DNA of 64,000 bases from CAYQJV01 sp964417925 (GTDB lineage Bacteria > Hydrothermota > Tepidihabitantia > B3-TA06 > CAYQJV01), in the NCBI GenBank assembly GCA_964417925.1, contig CAYQJV010000001.1, forward strand, positions 1 to 64,000, read 5' to 3'. The notes under the pieces are model-generated. The model did no database searches and was not told the origin of the DNA. It saw only the letters and a list, made by a program, of their open reading frames with translations. Position numbers and translations under genes: made by a program. Shown piece by piece: positions 43,516-51,680 of this stretch (positions are counted from its first letter, which is position 1; each line of letters starts with the position of its first letter).

Positions 43516-45327
43516 TTATTTTGGATAAAGCTTCATTGCTTCAAACCACCGCTGGAGTAACTCTTTTCTTTTTTTACTATCTTCTGGAAGGTTTAAAGGC
43601 CTTCCTCTTGCATCAATAATTATCCCCACCACACCTCCTTCCACTTCTGTTTCTAATTTTTTTCCATTTCCTGCTCCAACATCAAATCCTTTTTCAGGGA
43701 TAATGAGTGCTTTTGCCTTTTTACCTACCTCCAATGGAATAACCTCTATATCTCCGAACCTAACCTCCTTTTCAATTTTTTTACCATCCACGAAAATTTC
43801 AACCTTCACACATTTTGCCCCCTCCTTCGCAATCCCCTTTGGAGAAATACTTGTACCAAGGTGTATCAAGCAATCTTTTTCAAAAACCTCCATTGCAGCC
43901 TTTTCGTGAACCGTAGAAAGAACACCAAGATGTGGCATCATAAATATACTATCCACTGCAAGTCTTGTAACTCCTTCAGGCTGAAAGGCATCAAGCATCA
44001 TCATTGCAGCTTGGGCTCTGCGTGGTGCATGAGAAAGTATACCTCCTGAGCCTACTATAAGAGAAAGAGACATCATATTAACAAGAGTTTCTCCTGTCAT
44101 GGTTTGAGCAAAGGCTTCTGAAATTGTTCTTTCTACTTGAACTCCTTTTAACCCCACAGCCATTGTTTTATGCTGTTCAAGTGCAAGTCTTAAAGCCTCC
44201 CTTGCCACTGCATGCTCTATTTTCAAATCCTCAATGGTTGCAGGAATGGTAGTGGGTCTTATCATTTTGTTTCTTATCCTATTTCTTAAAACTTTTTCAT
44301 CAATGTCAAAAGGAAGCCACCGTATTATATTTTCGGTACCCGCTTCTACCAACACATTTGATATACTATAGGACATCCCAAGATTTGCACTTACAGTTCT
44401 GTTAAACACTCTATCCCCTTCATACTCAAAAACAGAAAATACATCAGTAGTTGCCCCTCCTATATCAACTCCTATTACATCTATCTCCTGTTTCTTCCCT
44501 ATTCTTTCTATTAACAATCCTACAGCACCAGGGGTAGGCATTATAGGAACATCTGTCCAAGACATTAATTTTTTGTACCCAGGAGCATGCGCCATTACAT
44601 GCTCCATAAAAAGTTCGTGTATCTTATCCCTTGCAGGTTTTAAATTTTCTCTTTCCAAAACAGGTCTTATGTTATCAACTATGGAAAGCGCTGTAACATC
44701 TCCTAAAATTCTCCTTATATGCTCTCTTGCATCTTTATTACCTGCATATATTACAGGTAATCTATACCCTACTCCAAATCTTGGCCTGGGATCTGCTGCT
44801 CTTATAAGTTCAGCAAGTTCCACTACATGGGATATGGTACCACCGTCCACTCCTCCTGAAAGAAGAATCATATCAGGCCTGAGATGCCTTATTCTTTCTA
44901 TTTTTTGGTGAGGCAACCTCCCGTCGTTGGAAGCAATAACATCCATCACTATGGCTCCTGCTCCAAGAGCTGCTCTTGCTGCACTTTCTGCTGTCATGGT
45001 CATTACAACTCCTGCTACCATCATTTGCAGTCCACCGCCTGCAGAGGAAGTTGATATGTATATATCCACCCCTTTCTTTGAAGACTTCCTTGGTTTTATT
45101 ATTTTTTCTCCATCCAAAATTTCTTTACCTGTAAGTTCCTCTACCTCTCTTATAGCATTTAAAACTCCTCTGGTAACATCCTCAAAAGGAGCCTCCACAG
45201 TGGTAGGGGCTTCCCCTCTTACAACCAATCTATACTCATCTCCCTTTTTTTCTATAAGAATTGCTTTTGTAGTAGTACTTCCACAGTCCGTTGCAAGAAT
45301 TGTATTAATTTCTTCCTTTTTTCTCAT
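43516..45327 (-). CDS. GlmL/MutL-family ASKHA protein (glutamate mutase L)
   Basis: 603 residues with two actin-like ATPase motifs: TILATDCGSTTTKAILIEKK near the start and VIGVDIGGATTDVFSV in the second half. GVDGGTISHVVELAEL and MPTPGAVGLLIERIG are family landmarks. GlmL is encoded with B12-dependent glutamate mutase, but mutS/mutE are not in this window, so its partner is uncertain. A TTG 7 codons upstream belongs to the ribosome-site region. The ATG at 45327, preceded by AGGAGG with an 8-nt gap, is the better start. Confidence 0.88.
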   Translation of the reverse strand: MRKKEEINTILATDCGSTTTKAILIEKKGDEYRLVVRGEAPTTVEAPFEDVTRGVLNAIREVEELTGKEILDGEKIIKPRKSSKKGVDIYISTSSAGGGLQMMVAGVVMTMTAESAARAALGAGAIVMDVIASNDGRLPHQKIERIRHLRPDMILLSGGVDGGTISHVVELAELIRAADPRPRFGVGYRLPVIYAGNKDAREHIRRILGDVTALSIVDNIRPVLERENLKPARDKIHELFMEHVMAHAPGYKKLMSWTDVPIMPTPGAVGLLIERIGKKQEIDVIGVDIGGATTDVFSVFEYEGDRVFNRTVSANLGMSYSISNVLVEAGTENIIRWLPFDIDEKVLRNRIRNKMIRPTTIPATIEDLKIEHAVAREALRLALEQHKTMAVGLKGVQVERTISEAFAQTMTGETLVNMMSLSLIVGSGGILSHAPRRAQAAMMMLDAFQPEGVTRLAVDSIFMMPHLGVLSTVHEKAAMEVFEKDCLIHLGTSISPKGIAKEGAKCVKVEIFVDGKKIEKEVRFGDIEVIPLEVGKKAKALIIPEKGFDVGAGNGKKLETEVEGGVVGIIIDARGRPLNLPEDSKKRKELLQRWFEAMKLYPK

Positions 45328-45613
45328 TCTTTTCCCTCCTGTCTTCAAATTCTTCTATTTTTTGTATCAAAAGTTCAATATTTTCTCTATCTTCAAAAAA
45401 TGCAGTAAGCCTATCATAAAAATTCGTTGAAGGTAAAAATGCTCCTACTATTGGTTGGAAAAAAACCATTAATTGACTTCCTACATAGGATAATGGTTTG
45501 GAAGATTCTAAAAAAACAATCGCTATTGTAGAAAGCCTCATCTCCACAACCCTTTTTGCAATTTTCTCTGCCAGTTCCTCTCTCTCCTTCTTACTCAGGT
45601 CTTGTGCAAACAT
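45305..45613 (-). CDS. small helical protein of unknown function
   Basis: 102 residues, not recognised. The N-terminal half is helical (LSKKEREELAEKIAKRVVEM). A more hydrophobic middle follows (STIAIVFLESSKPLSYVGSQ, FFQPIVGAFLP), then an acidic tail (IQKIEEFEDRREKNEKKG). The hydrophobic part could be membrane-associated. The ATG at 45613 has AGGAG 4 nt ahead. It overlaps gcvPB (23 bp) and glmL (23 bp), so it is translationally coupled to both and probably works with them. Confidence 0.7.
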   Translation of the reverse strand: MFAQDLSKKEREELAEKIAKRVVEMRLSTIAIVFLESSKPLSYVGSQLMVFFQPIVGAFLPSTNFYDRLTAFFEDRENIELLIQKIEEFEDRREKNEKKGRN

Positions 45614-47036
45614 CAAGCTCCTTTACCGCTTTTACTTCATCAAGCCTCTTTACAGGTGTTGTAAAAGGAGCATTCTTCAAAACCTCAGGATTTTCTTTTG
45701 CTTCTTCTGCTATTTTTAAAAGCACCTCTGCAAACCTTTCAAGAGTCTCCTTAGACTCAGTTTCAGTAGGTTCTATCATAAGGGCCTCAGAAACAATTAA
45801 TGGAAAATAAACTGTGGGGGCATGAAATCCATAATCAAGTAATCTCTTGGCTACATCAAGAGTTCTCACTCCATATTTTTTTAAAAAAATTCCAGAGGCA
45901 ACGAATTCATGCATACAATAGTTCTTATAAGGGACTGGATATATTTTTTCTATTAACTTTTTTAAATAATTTGCATTAATGATTGCATGCTCTGCAACCT
46001 TTCTTAATCCTTGAGCTCCCATCATTCTTATGTAAACATAAGCCTTAACCATCACGAGAAAGTTACCATAAAATCCTTGGACCTTTCCTATAGAATAAGG
46101 TCTATTAAAATCAAAATAATACTTCTCTCCATCATATTTTACCACTGGATAAGGGAGAAACTTTTCAAGATGTTTCTTAACCCCCACAGGACCTGCTCCA
46201 GGCCCTCCTCCACCATGGGGAGTTGAAAATGTCTTGTGCAAATTAAAATGTACAATATCTACTCCTGCATCTCCTGGTCTTGTTATACCAAGTAAAGCAT
46301 TCAGATTAGCCCCATCTAAATAGAGCTGAGCATCTATTCGGTGTAGAGCATCCGCTATTTCCTTTATATTTTTTTCAAAAAGTCCAAGAGTATTGGGATT
46401 TGTAATCATCATTCCCGCAACATCTGGAGAAAGCTTAGAGTAAAAATCCTCCATATCCACAAGTCCGTCATCTGCTGATTTCACGGTAACCGAAGTATAC
46501 CCTGAAAGAGCAACACTTGCAGGATTGGTTCCATGTGCAGAGTCAGGTACCAGTATTTTACTTTTTTTATTTTTCTTGTAATCATGATATGCCCTTATAA
46601 GCATTATTCCAGTGAGTTCACCATGCGCTCCTGCAGCAGGTTGAAGAGTTACTGCATCCATCCCACCTATTTCAGCAAGATATTCACCAAGTTCATACAT
46701 CAACTGTAAAGCTCCCTGAACAAGAGGCTCTGGCTCAAGAGGATGCAAAGAAATAAAACCTTCGTAACTTGCAACTTCTTCATTTATTTTAGGATTGTAC
46801 TTCATTGTACACGAACCTAAAGGATAGAATCCCTTATCTACATGATAATTTAAAACCGAAAGATTGACAAAATGCCTTACCAGTTCTGGCTCTGAAACCT
46901 CAGGAAGTTTAGCTTCTTTTTTTCTTAAATATCTCTCAGGGATAAGCTTATCAAGGGGCTTCTCTGTAATATCAAGTTCTGGAAGGGTATAAGCTTTCTT
47001 GCCTTTTTTTGAAATTTCAAAAATCAATTTTTCCAT
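45591..47036 (-). CDS. gcvPB: glycine dehydrogenase (decarboxylating) subunit 2
   Basis: The PLP-bearing half of the split P-protein of the glycine cleavage system, 481 residues. PLP lysine is K268 in HFNLHKTFSTPHGGGGPGAG. Other signatures are LGSCTMKYNPKINEE, LQPAAGAHGELTG and SAHGTNPASVALSGY. Its partner gcvPA, and gcvH/T, are not in the window. It heads the gcvPB-(102 aa)-glmL-protease run. The -10 box ends 7 nt before ATG, so the message should be leaderless. Confidence 0.96.
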   Translation of the reverse strand: MEKLIFEISKKGKKAYTLPELDITEKPLDKLIPERYLRKKEAKLPEVSEPELVRHFVNLSVLNYHVDKGFYPLGSCTMKYNPKINEEVASYEGFISLHPLEPEPLVQGALQLMYELGEYLAEIGGMDAVTLQPAAGAHGELTGIMLIRAYHDYKKNKKSKILVPDSAHGTNPASVALSGYTSVTVKSADDGLVDMEDFYSKLSPDVAGMMITNPNTLGLFEKNIKEIADALHRIDAQLYLDGANLNALLGITRPGDAGVDIVHFNLHKTFSTPHGGGGPGAGPVGVKKHLEKFLPYPVVKYDGEKYYFDFNRPYSIGKVQGFYGNFLVMVKAYVYIRMMGAQGLRKVAEHAIINANYLKKLIEKIYPVPYKNYCMHEFVASGIFLKKYGVRTLDVAKRLLDYGFHAPTVYFPLIVSEALMIEPTETESKETLERFAEVLLKIAEEAKENPEVLKNAPFTTPVKRLDEVKAVKELDVCTRPE

Positions 47037-47043
47037 ATCTTAA

Positions 47044-47071
47044 ATTTTAAACTGAATCTCATTATTGTCAA
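47044..47071 (-). promoter_or_regulatory. gcvPB promoter, leaderless architecture
   Basis: TTGACA, 16 nt, TAAAAT, 7 nt, ATG. Confidence 0.68.
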
Positions 47072-47077
47072 TAATTT

Positions 47078-48862
47078 CTACCTCTTGAAAAACTCATCTA
47101 CCACTATCTCTGTCATCACTACAGGATGAGTAAGTCCAAAGTTTTCAAGTACCTCAGGATGCACTTCACCTATTGTTCCCAAATATCTTCCATTAAGGAT
47201 AATCTGTGCTGTTCTTCCAGGAATAAACACAGGATGTTCTGTTTCCTGATAAACCGGGCTTTCCTCTATAATTTCCCTTAGTAAGGCATCGGTATAACTC
47301 CTTATCTCTGCATAACCTGTTTTGGGTCCCATTATTCCCATACATAACCTTGTTTCTTCTTCACTTCCTGTTTCCTTATCCAAGGAGAGAAAAACCACAT
47401 CCCCTATCTCAAAAAATCTTTGAGGCATATCCTTTGTCTTGTTAACTGCAAAGGTTTCAAGCATTCCTGAAAAAAGATGCACCCTTACGATCTTCTGGTA
47501 CTGGCTTGCAGGATTTTTAATCTCTATGTAGTTGTTTTTATCCTTCATTCTTAATTTCTCAAAATGGTCTTTTGGATTTGTAAGCATGAGAGTCATTATC
47601 TCTTGAAAGCCAAGACCGGTCATTACCCTTCTTATGATATCACACAATCTCTCCATTCTCCTCTCATCACCTATGGTCATTGTTCGGGGAAGTTTTGTTT
47701 TTATTCTATTGTATCCATAAAAAATGGCAATATCTTCCACAATATCTATATCATGCATTATATCTGCTCTAAAGAAAGGAATTTCAACCTCTATTTTAGC
47801 ATTCTTTTTCTTTACTCCAAAACGAGCACGCTCAAGAGAATCTATTATTTCCTCTTCTGTAATTTCTATGCCAAGTATTTTACTTACATAATTTTTATCA
47901 ACATTTCTTTTTTCAGTTACTGCTTGGGGAGAAAAAATTATCCTATTATCAGGATAAAAAATTTCTGTCTCTTCAACTCTACCACCAAGATCTGCAATGG
48001 ATGCAACAATTATATTCAAAGCCTTTTTCACATCCTCAAAAGATAAACCAGTAACATCTATAAAAAGAGATTCTGTTTTTTCTGTAACCTTTGTATCTTC
48101 ACTATTAATAATAGGTGGCATTGAAAGGACTCTTCCTTTAGAATCAACAAGTAAAGGATACTTCTTCTTTAAAAGATGAGCAAATTCAATTCCTTTGGGA
48201 TGCTTTTTCAAAATCTCAACCGGAGTCATTTCTTCATCTGTACCCAATGGAATAAATTTTATCTCCTCTTCCTCCACCACTCTATAATAGATAGGAGGAG
48301 TTATTTTATTCAAATCATAGACTCCAATGGATGCTCTTTTTCTATTCCTTCCTACTGCCCAGTGGAGATTTTCCTGTAGTTTCATTATTGATTTTAACCT
48401 CCAAGAGTCCATATGGATATTTTTAACCACTGCAGTAACTATCCAAGGTCTAATGTTCTTAACACTTTCATCAACGTACACCTTTATATCTCCTTTCTCA
48501 AAGGTATATTGAGGAAGCCCACGTTCAATCCCCAGATATCCCTTTATTATTCTGGAGAGACCTACTGCATCAAACATATCAGGTCTTGATGGAACAAGTT
48601 CTATCCTCACCACCTCATCCTTTCCTATCTCAGGAAACGAAATCTCACTCTCATAACCACACAAACAACATTTCTTAAGCGGTTCTTCATGAGAAACTCT
48701 TTCATTCAATCCGCCACATTCAGGACATTGGTGTATTACTATTTCAGAATATCCTTCAACATCCCCTCCAATATCTTCTATTATTCTTAAAAGTTCATCT
48801 CTTAAAAAATTCCTTCCAACAAGTTCTTCAAGTTTTTCTCTGGATATACTTACTACCGGCAT
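47078..48862 (-). CDS. pheT: phenylalanine-tRNA ligase beta subunit, archaeal/eukaryal type
   Basis: 594 residues, shorter than the bacterial beta subunit (~800) and without its N-terminal tRNA-binding EMAP-like domain. SRPDMFDAVGLSRIIKGYLG and PFFRADIMHDIDIVEDIAIF are of archaeal style. An unusual insert near residues 46-68 has C46xxC49 and C65/C66xC68 (QCPECGG ... KKCCLCGY), resembling a zinc ribbon. A TTG at 48883 is upstream in frame, but the ATG at 48862 follows AGGAGG, so it is the start, overlapping pheS by 10 bp. Confidence 0.93.
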   Translation of the reverse strand: MPVVSISREKLEELVGRNFLRDELLRIIEDIGGDVEGYSEIVIHQCPECGGLNERVSHEEPLKKCCLCGYESEISFPEIGKDEVVRIELVPSRPDMFDAVGLSRIIKGYLGIERGLPQYTFEKGDIKVYVDESVKNIRPWIVTAVVKNIHMDSWRLKSIMKLQENLHWAVGRNRKRASIGVYDLNKITPPIYYRVVEEEEIKFIPLGTDEEMTPVEILKKHPKGIEFAHLLKKKYPLLVDSKGRVLSMPPIINSEDTKVTEKTESLFIDVTGLSFEDVKKALNIIVASIADLGGRVEETEIFYPDNRIIFSPQAVTEKRNVDKNYVSKILGIEITEEEIIDSLERARFGVKKKNAKIEVEIPFFRADIMHDIDIVEDIAIFYGYNRIKTKLPRTMTIGDERRMERLCDIIRRVMTGLGFQEIMTLMLTNPKDHFEKLRMKDKNNYIEIKNPASQYQKIVRVHLFSGMLETFAVNKTKDMPQRFFEIGDVVFLSLDKETGSEEETRLCMGIMGPKTGYAEIRSYTDALLREIIEESPVYQETEHPVFIPGRTAQIILNGRYLGTIGEVHPEVLENFGLTHPVVMTEIVVDEFFKR

Positions 48863-50352
48863 AATGGACTCCTCCTGAGCCAATCAAAATCAGCCCAATA
48901 AAGTTTTCTTATATCATCGATACCAAATCTAAGCATCGCAAGTCTCTCAAGCCCCAATCCCCAAGCAAGCACAGGAACTTTACAGCCGAACGGAAGCGTA
49001 ACCTCAGGTCTGAATATCCCTGCTCCACCAAGTTCTATCCACTCCTCGCCTTTAAACTTTACATAAACTTCAAGAGAAGGTTCAGTATAGGGGAAAAAGG
49101 AAGGCCTAAACCTTATCTCTTCAAAACCCATCTTTCTGTAAAATTCCTTTAACACTCCAAGAAGTGATGCAAAATCAGCCTCTTCATCAATAACAATTCC
49201 ATCCACTTGATGAAATTCAGGAAGATGCTTATATGTAATCTTTTCTCTTCTAAAAACTTTTCCTACAGTAAATACCTTTTGAGGAGGAGCTGGATGCTGT
49301 GCAAGATATCTTATGGTTGTTGCAGTAGTATGGGTTCTTAAAATGATTTTTCTGGCTTCCTTTTCACTCCAGTTATACTTCCACCCTTTTGAACCTGTTT
49401 TCCATCCATTTTCATGAGTTTCTTTGACATGTAAGACCCATTCATTATCTGGAATCTTTCCATATTCAGGCCTTTTTACATAAAAGGTATCCTGCATTTC
49501 CCTTGCAGGATGGTCCTGGGGTTGAAAAAGGGCATCAAAATCCCAAAAACCTGTCTCTACATATCCTGAATGTATCTCTTTAAATCCCATTTCAAGGAAT
49601 ATCTTCCTTGTTTCATCTATTATTTTCCTTAATGGATGAACTTTTCCAGGGAAAACCTCTTCCCCAGGAATTTTTACATCGTATTTTTTAAATACAACAT
49701 CTCTCCACTTGCCAGTGGAAATCAACTCAGGAGTAAGCCGAGTAACTTCCCTTGTTGGTTTTACCCGATAACCACTTTTTAATCCCAACTTATCAATTAT
49801 GGATAAATATCTTTTCACCCTTTCCTTCACATCTACTACATTCCTGGTTTTTAAAAACTTAATTCCTTTCTCATAATCAAATCCCTTCAACTCTTCAACA
49901 GGAACTTCCTTTTTCTTCTTTAAAATTTCTATTATTCTCTCATCCTCCATTCTTTCTTTTCTATATTTTTCCCCTTCCTGGGTAAGTTTTAAGATCTCTT
50001 CTTCCTTTTTCCACAGTCCTTTCTTAAACCCCCATCTTAAACCTTCCTGAAAAATCTCTTTATTGAATTTTTTTCTCAATCCTTCAAAGGACTCTTCATT
50101 TTTCTCAAACGCATTAAGAAGTAATCTCTCAGGAAATGATTTATTAATAAACTCTTCTGCCCTTTGTTTCAAAACAACTGCCTTTATTTTTTCTTCCTCT
50201 ATCTTTAATATCCCCTTTTTCTCCAGCTCTTTTGCCACAGCATATACAAGAGATTGATTATAACCCGTTGTCTTTTCTATCTCTTCAAAGGAAGTCCTCT
50301 CTTTGCCCTGGCAAGCATTTAAAATATCGTATTCTCTTTTTGTTAATTCCAT
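48853..50352 (-). CDS. pheS: phenylalanine-tRNA ligase alpha subunit, archaeal/eukaryal type
   Basis: 499 residues, much longer than bacterial PheS (~340). The N-terminal ~180 residues hold winged-helix-like modules (LTKREYDILNACQGKERTSF) as in archaeal and cytosolic PheRS. The catalytic core has class II motifs: GFWDFDALFQPQDHPAREMQ, TATTIRYLAQHP, KVFRREKITYKHLPEFHQVD and GWGLGLERLAMLRFG-type motif 3 (seen as LAWGLGLERLAMLRFG). It charges tRNA-Phe with PheT. Its promoter has the -10 box 9 nt before ATG and no ribosome site. Confidence 0.96.
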   Translation of the reverse strand: MELTKREYDILNACQGKERTSFEEIEKTTGYNQSLVYAVAKELEKKGILKIEEEKIKAVVLKQRAEEFINKSFPERLLLNAFEKNEESFEGLRKKFNKEIFQEGLRWGFKKGLWKKEEEILKLTQEGEKYRKERMEDERIIEILKKKKEVPVEELKGFDYEKGIKFLKTRNVVDVKERVKRYLSIIDKLGLKSGYRVKPTREVTRLTPELISTGKWRDVVFKKYDVKIPGEEVFPGKVHPLRKIIDETRKIFLEMGFKEIHSGYVETGFWDFDALFQPQDHPAREMQDTFYVKRPEYGKIPDNEWVLHVKETHENGWKTGSKGWKYNWSEKEARKIILRTHTTATTIRYLAQHPAPPQKVFTVGKVFRREKITYKHLPEFHQVDGIVIDEEADFASLLGVLKEFYRKMGFEEIRFRPSFFPYTEPSLEVYVKFKGEEWIELGGAGIFRPEVTLPFGCKVPVLAWGLGLERLAMLRFGIDDIRKLYWADFDWLRRSPLCR

Positions 50353-50361
50353 GATTTTTAA

Positions 50362-50389
50362 ATTATACTTTCAAAGTGTAAAAAATCAA
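50362..50389 (-). promoter_or_regulatory. pheST promoter, near-leaderless
   Basis: TTGATT, 16 nt, TATAAT, 9 nt, ATG. Its -35 is 15 bp from the relic at 50405. Confidence 0.62.
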
Positions 50390-50404
50390 GATTAAAAAGA
50401 GAGT

Positions 50405-50913
50405 GTTCGAAAAATCCTTATTGCTGGTATTTTCTATCGTGAAAAAATCACCCATGCCCCTCAATGCAAACAAAAAAGGAGGCCCTAAAGCGCTATCCCC
50501 TCATCTATCTCATAACACTTGTCCGCCACCAAAACACCACCCATATCAACCTTATTTATAAATTTTAAGGCATCACTAACAACTTTACTTCACTTGCATA
50601 CGGACCTCCAGAAGAAGCAACAACAATAACTCTTCTACCATCCAAAGTAAGAATTATAACAACAACCTTCCCCTGAGATTTTATGTTTCTTATCACCATA
50701 TCCCTGGACCATCCACTATCCAAACCCTTAAATTAAAAGATAACTTTCTGCAAAAGTTTCTTAGGAAGTCTTTTAATTCGGGAAATGATATGTTGAGAGG
50801 GATGGGGAGATGAAAATACCCATGAGGCTTTTCTAAAACTTCCCGATAGGACAATCCCTTAAGACTTTAAAAATATACAAAAATTCCCCAAATGCAACCC
50901 TTATTTTTCGAAC
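50405..50913 (-). mobile_element. TIR-bounded transposon relic, copy 3
   Basis: 509 bp bounded by perfect 11-bp inverted repeats GTTCGAAAAAT/ATTTTTCGAAC. The interior is nearly the same as 15831-16394 minus ~55 bp. Minus-strand translation gives the same transposase fragments with stops, for example VIRNIKSQGKVVVIILTLDG, VASSGGPYASEVK and MGGVLVADKCYEIDEGIAL. Left and right ends lie 15 and 17 bp from the -35 boxes of two divergent promoters. No clear target-site duplication was seen. Confidence 0.8.
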
Positions 50914-50930
50914 GGCCTTTATCATTGTAC

Positions 50931-50958
50931 TTGACTTTCAGTAAAAATTTATTATAAT
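50931..50958 (+). promoter_or_regulatory. peroxiredoxin promoter
   Basis: TTGACT, 16 nt, TATAAT, then a leader of about 35 nt with GGAGG before ATG. Confidence 0.75.
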
Positions 50959-51000
50959 ATTACAATAATTTCAAGGTTGAAATAAAAACAAGGAGGTAGA

Positions 51001-51645
51001 ATGGAAGGAAAAATACCGTTGTTGGGGGATAAATTCCCTGAAATGGAGGTAAAAACCACTCATGGTAAGATTAAACTTCCAGAGCATTTTAAGGATAAAT
51101 GGTTTATACTTTTCAGTCATCCCGCAGACTTCACTCCAGTGTGTACCACTGAATTTGTGGCTTTTCAAAAGAGATATGAAGAGTTTAAAAAATTCAACTG
51201 TGAGCTCATTGGACTTTCTATTGACCAGGTATTTTCTCATATCAAATGGATAGAATGGATAAAGGAGAGTCTAAAAATAGAAATAGAATTCCCTGTTATT
51301 GCAGATGATACTGGAGAAATATCTAAGAAACTTGGTCTCATTCATCCTGGAAAAGGGACAAATACTGTGAGAGCGGTATTTATAGTGGATCCAAAGGGAA
51401 CTGTAAGGGCTATTCTTTATTATCCCCAAGAATTGGGAAGAAATGTGGATGAAATTTTAAGAATGATAAAAGGATTTGAAATATCAGATAAATACAATGT
51501 TGCCATCCCTGCAAACTGGCCTGATAATGAACTGGTAAAAGATGAAGTAATAATACCTCCTGCTGATAATGAAAAGGATGCAAAAGAAAGACCTAAAAAA
51601 TACAAGTGCTTTGACTGGTGGTTCTGTCATAAAAAGATAAAATAA
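51001..51645 (+). CDS. thioredoxin-dependent peroxiredoxin, Prx6/archaeal type
   Basis: 214 residues. The peroxidatic Cys is C48 in HPADFTPVCTTE, and family landmarks include GLSIDQVFSHIKWIEWI and FPVIADDTGEISKKLGL. Near the C-terminus C203 and C209 (KCFDWWFCHK) resemble the extra Cys pair of archaeal thioredoxin peroxidases, where they form resolving disulfides. It detoxifies H2O2 and organic peroxides in the cytoplasm. It has a strong promoter and a good ribosome site, which suggests abundant expression. Confidence 0.95.
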   Translation: MEGKIPLLGDKFPEMEVKTTHGKIKLPEHFKDKWFILFSHPADFTPVCTTEFVAFQKRYEEFKKFNCELIGLSIDQVFSHIKWIEWIKESLKIEIEFPVIADDTGEISKKLGLIHPGKGTNTVRAVFIVDPKGTVRAILYYPQELGRNVDEILRMIKGFEISDKYNVAIPANWPDNELVKDEVIIPPADNEKDAKERPKKYKCFDWWFCHKKIK

Positions 51646-51651
51646 GTTTTT

Positions 51652-51670
51652 CGGGAGGTGCTACCTCCCG
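51652..51670. terminator. hairpin between convergent peroxiredoxin and dnaE
   Basis: A perfect 8-bp stem (CGGGAGGT/ACCTCCCG) with a 3-nt loop, in the 35 bp between two convergent stop codons. Neither strand has a good U tract right after it, so it is either a weak bidirectional terminator or an RNA 3'-end stabiliser. Confidence 0.55.
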
Positions 51671-51680
51671 GAAGATTTAT

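Noticed and set aside
44573..45430. Two long plus-strand frames (112 and 167 codons)
   Set aside because: Both are antisense to glmL and its neighbour; no family features.
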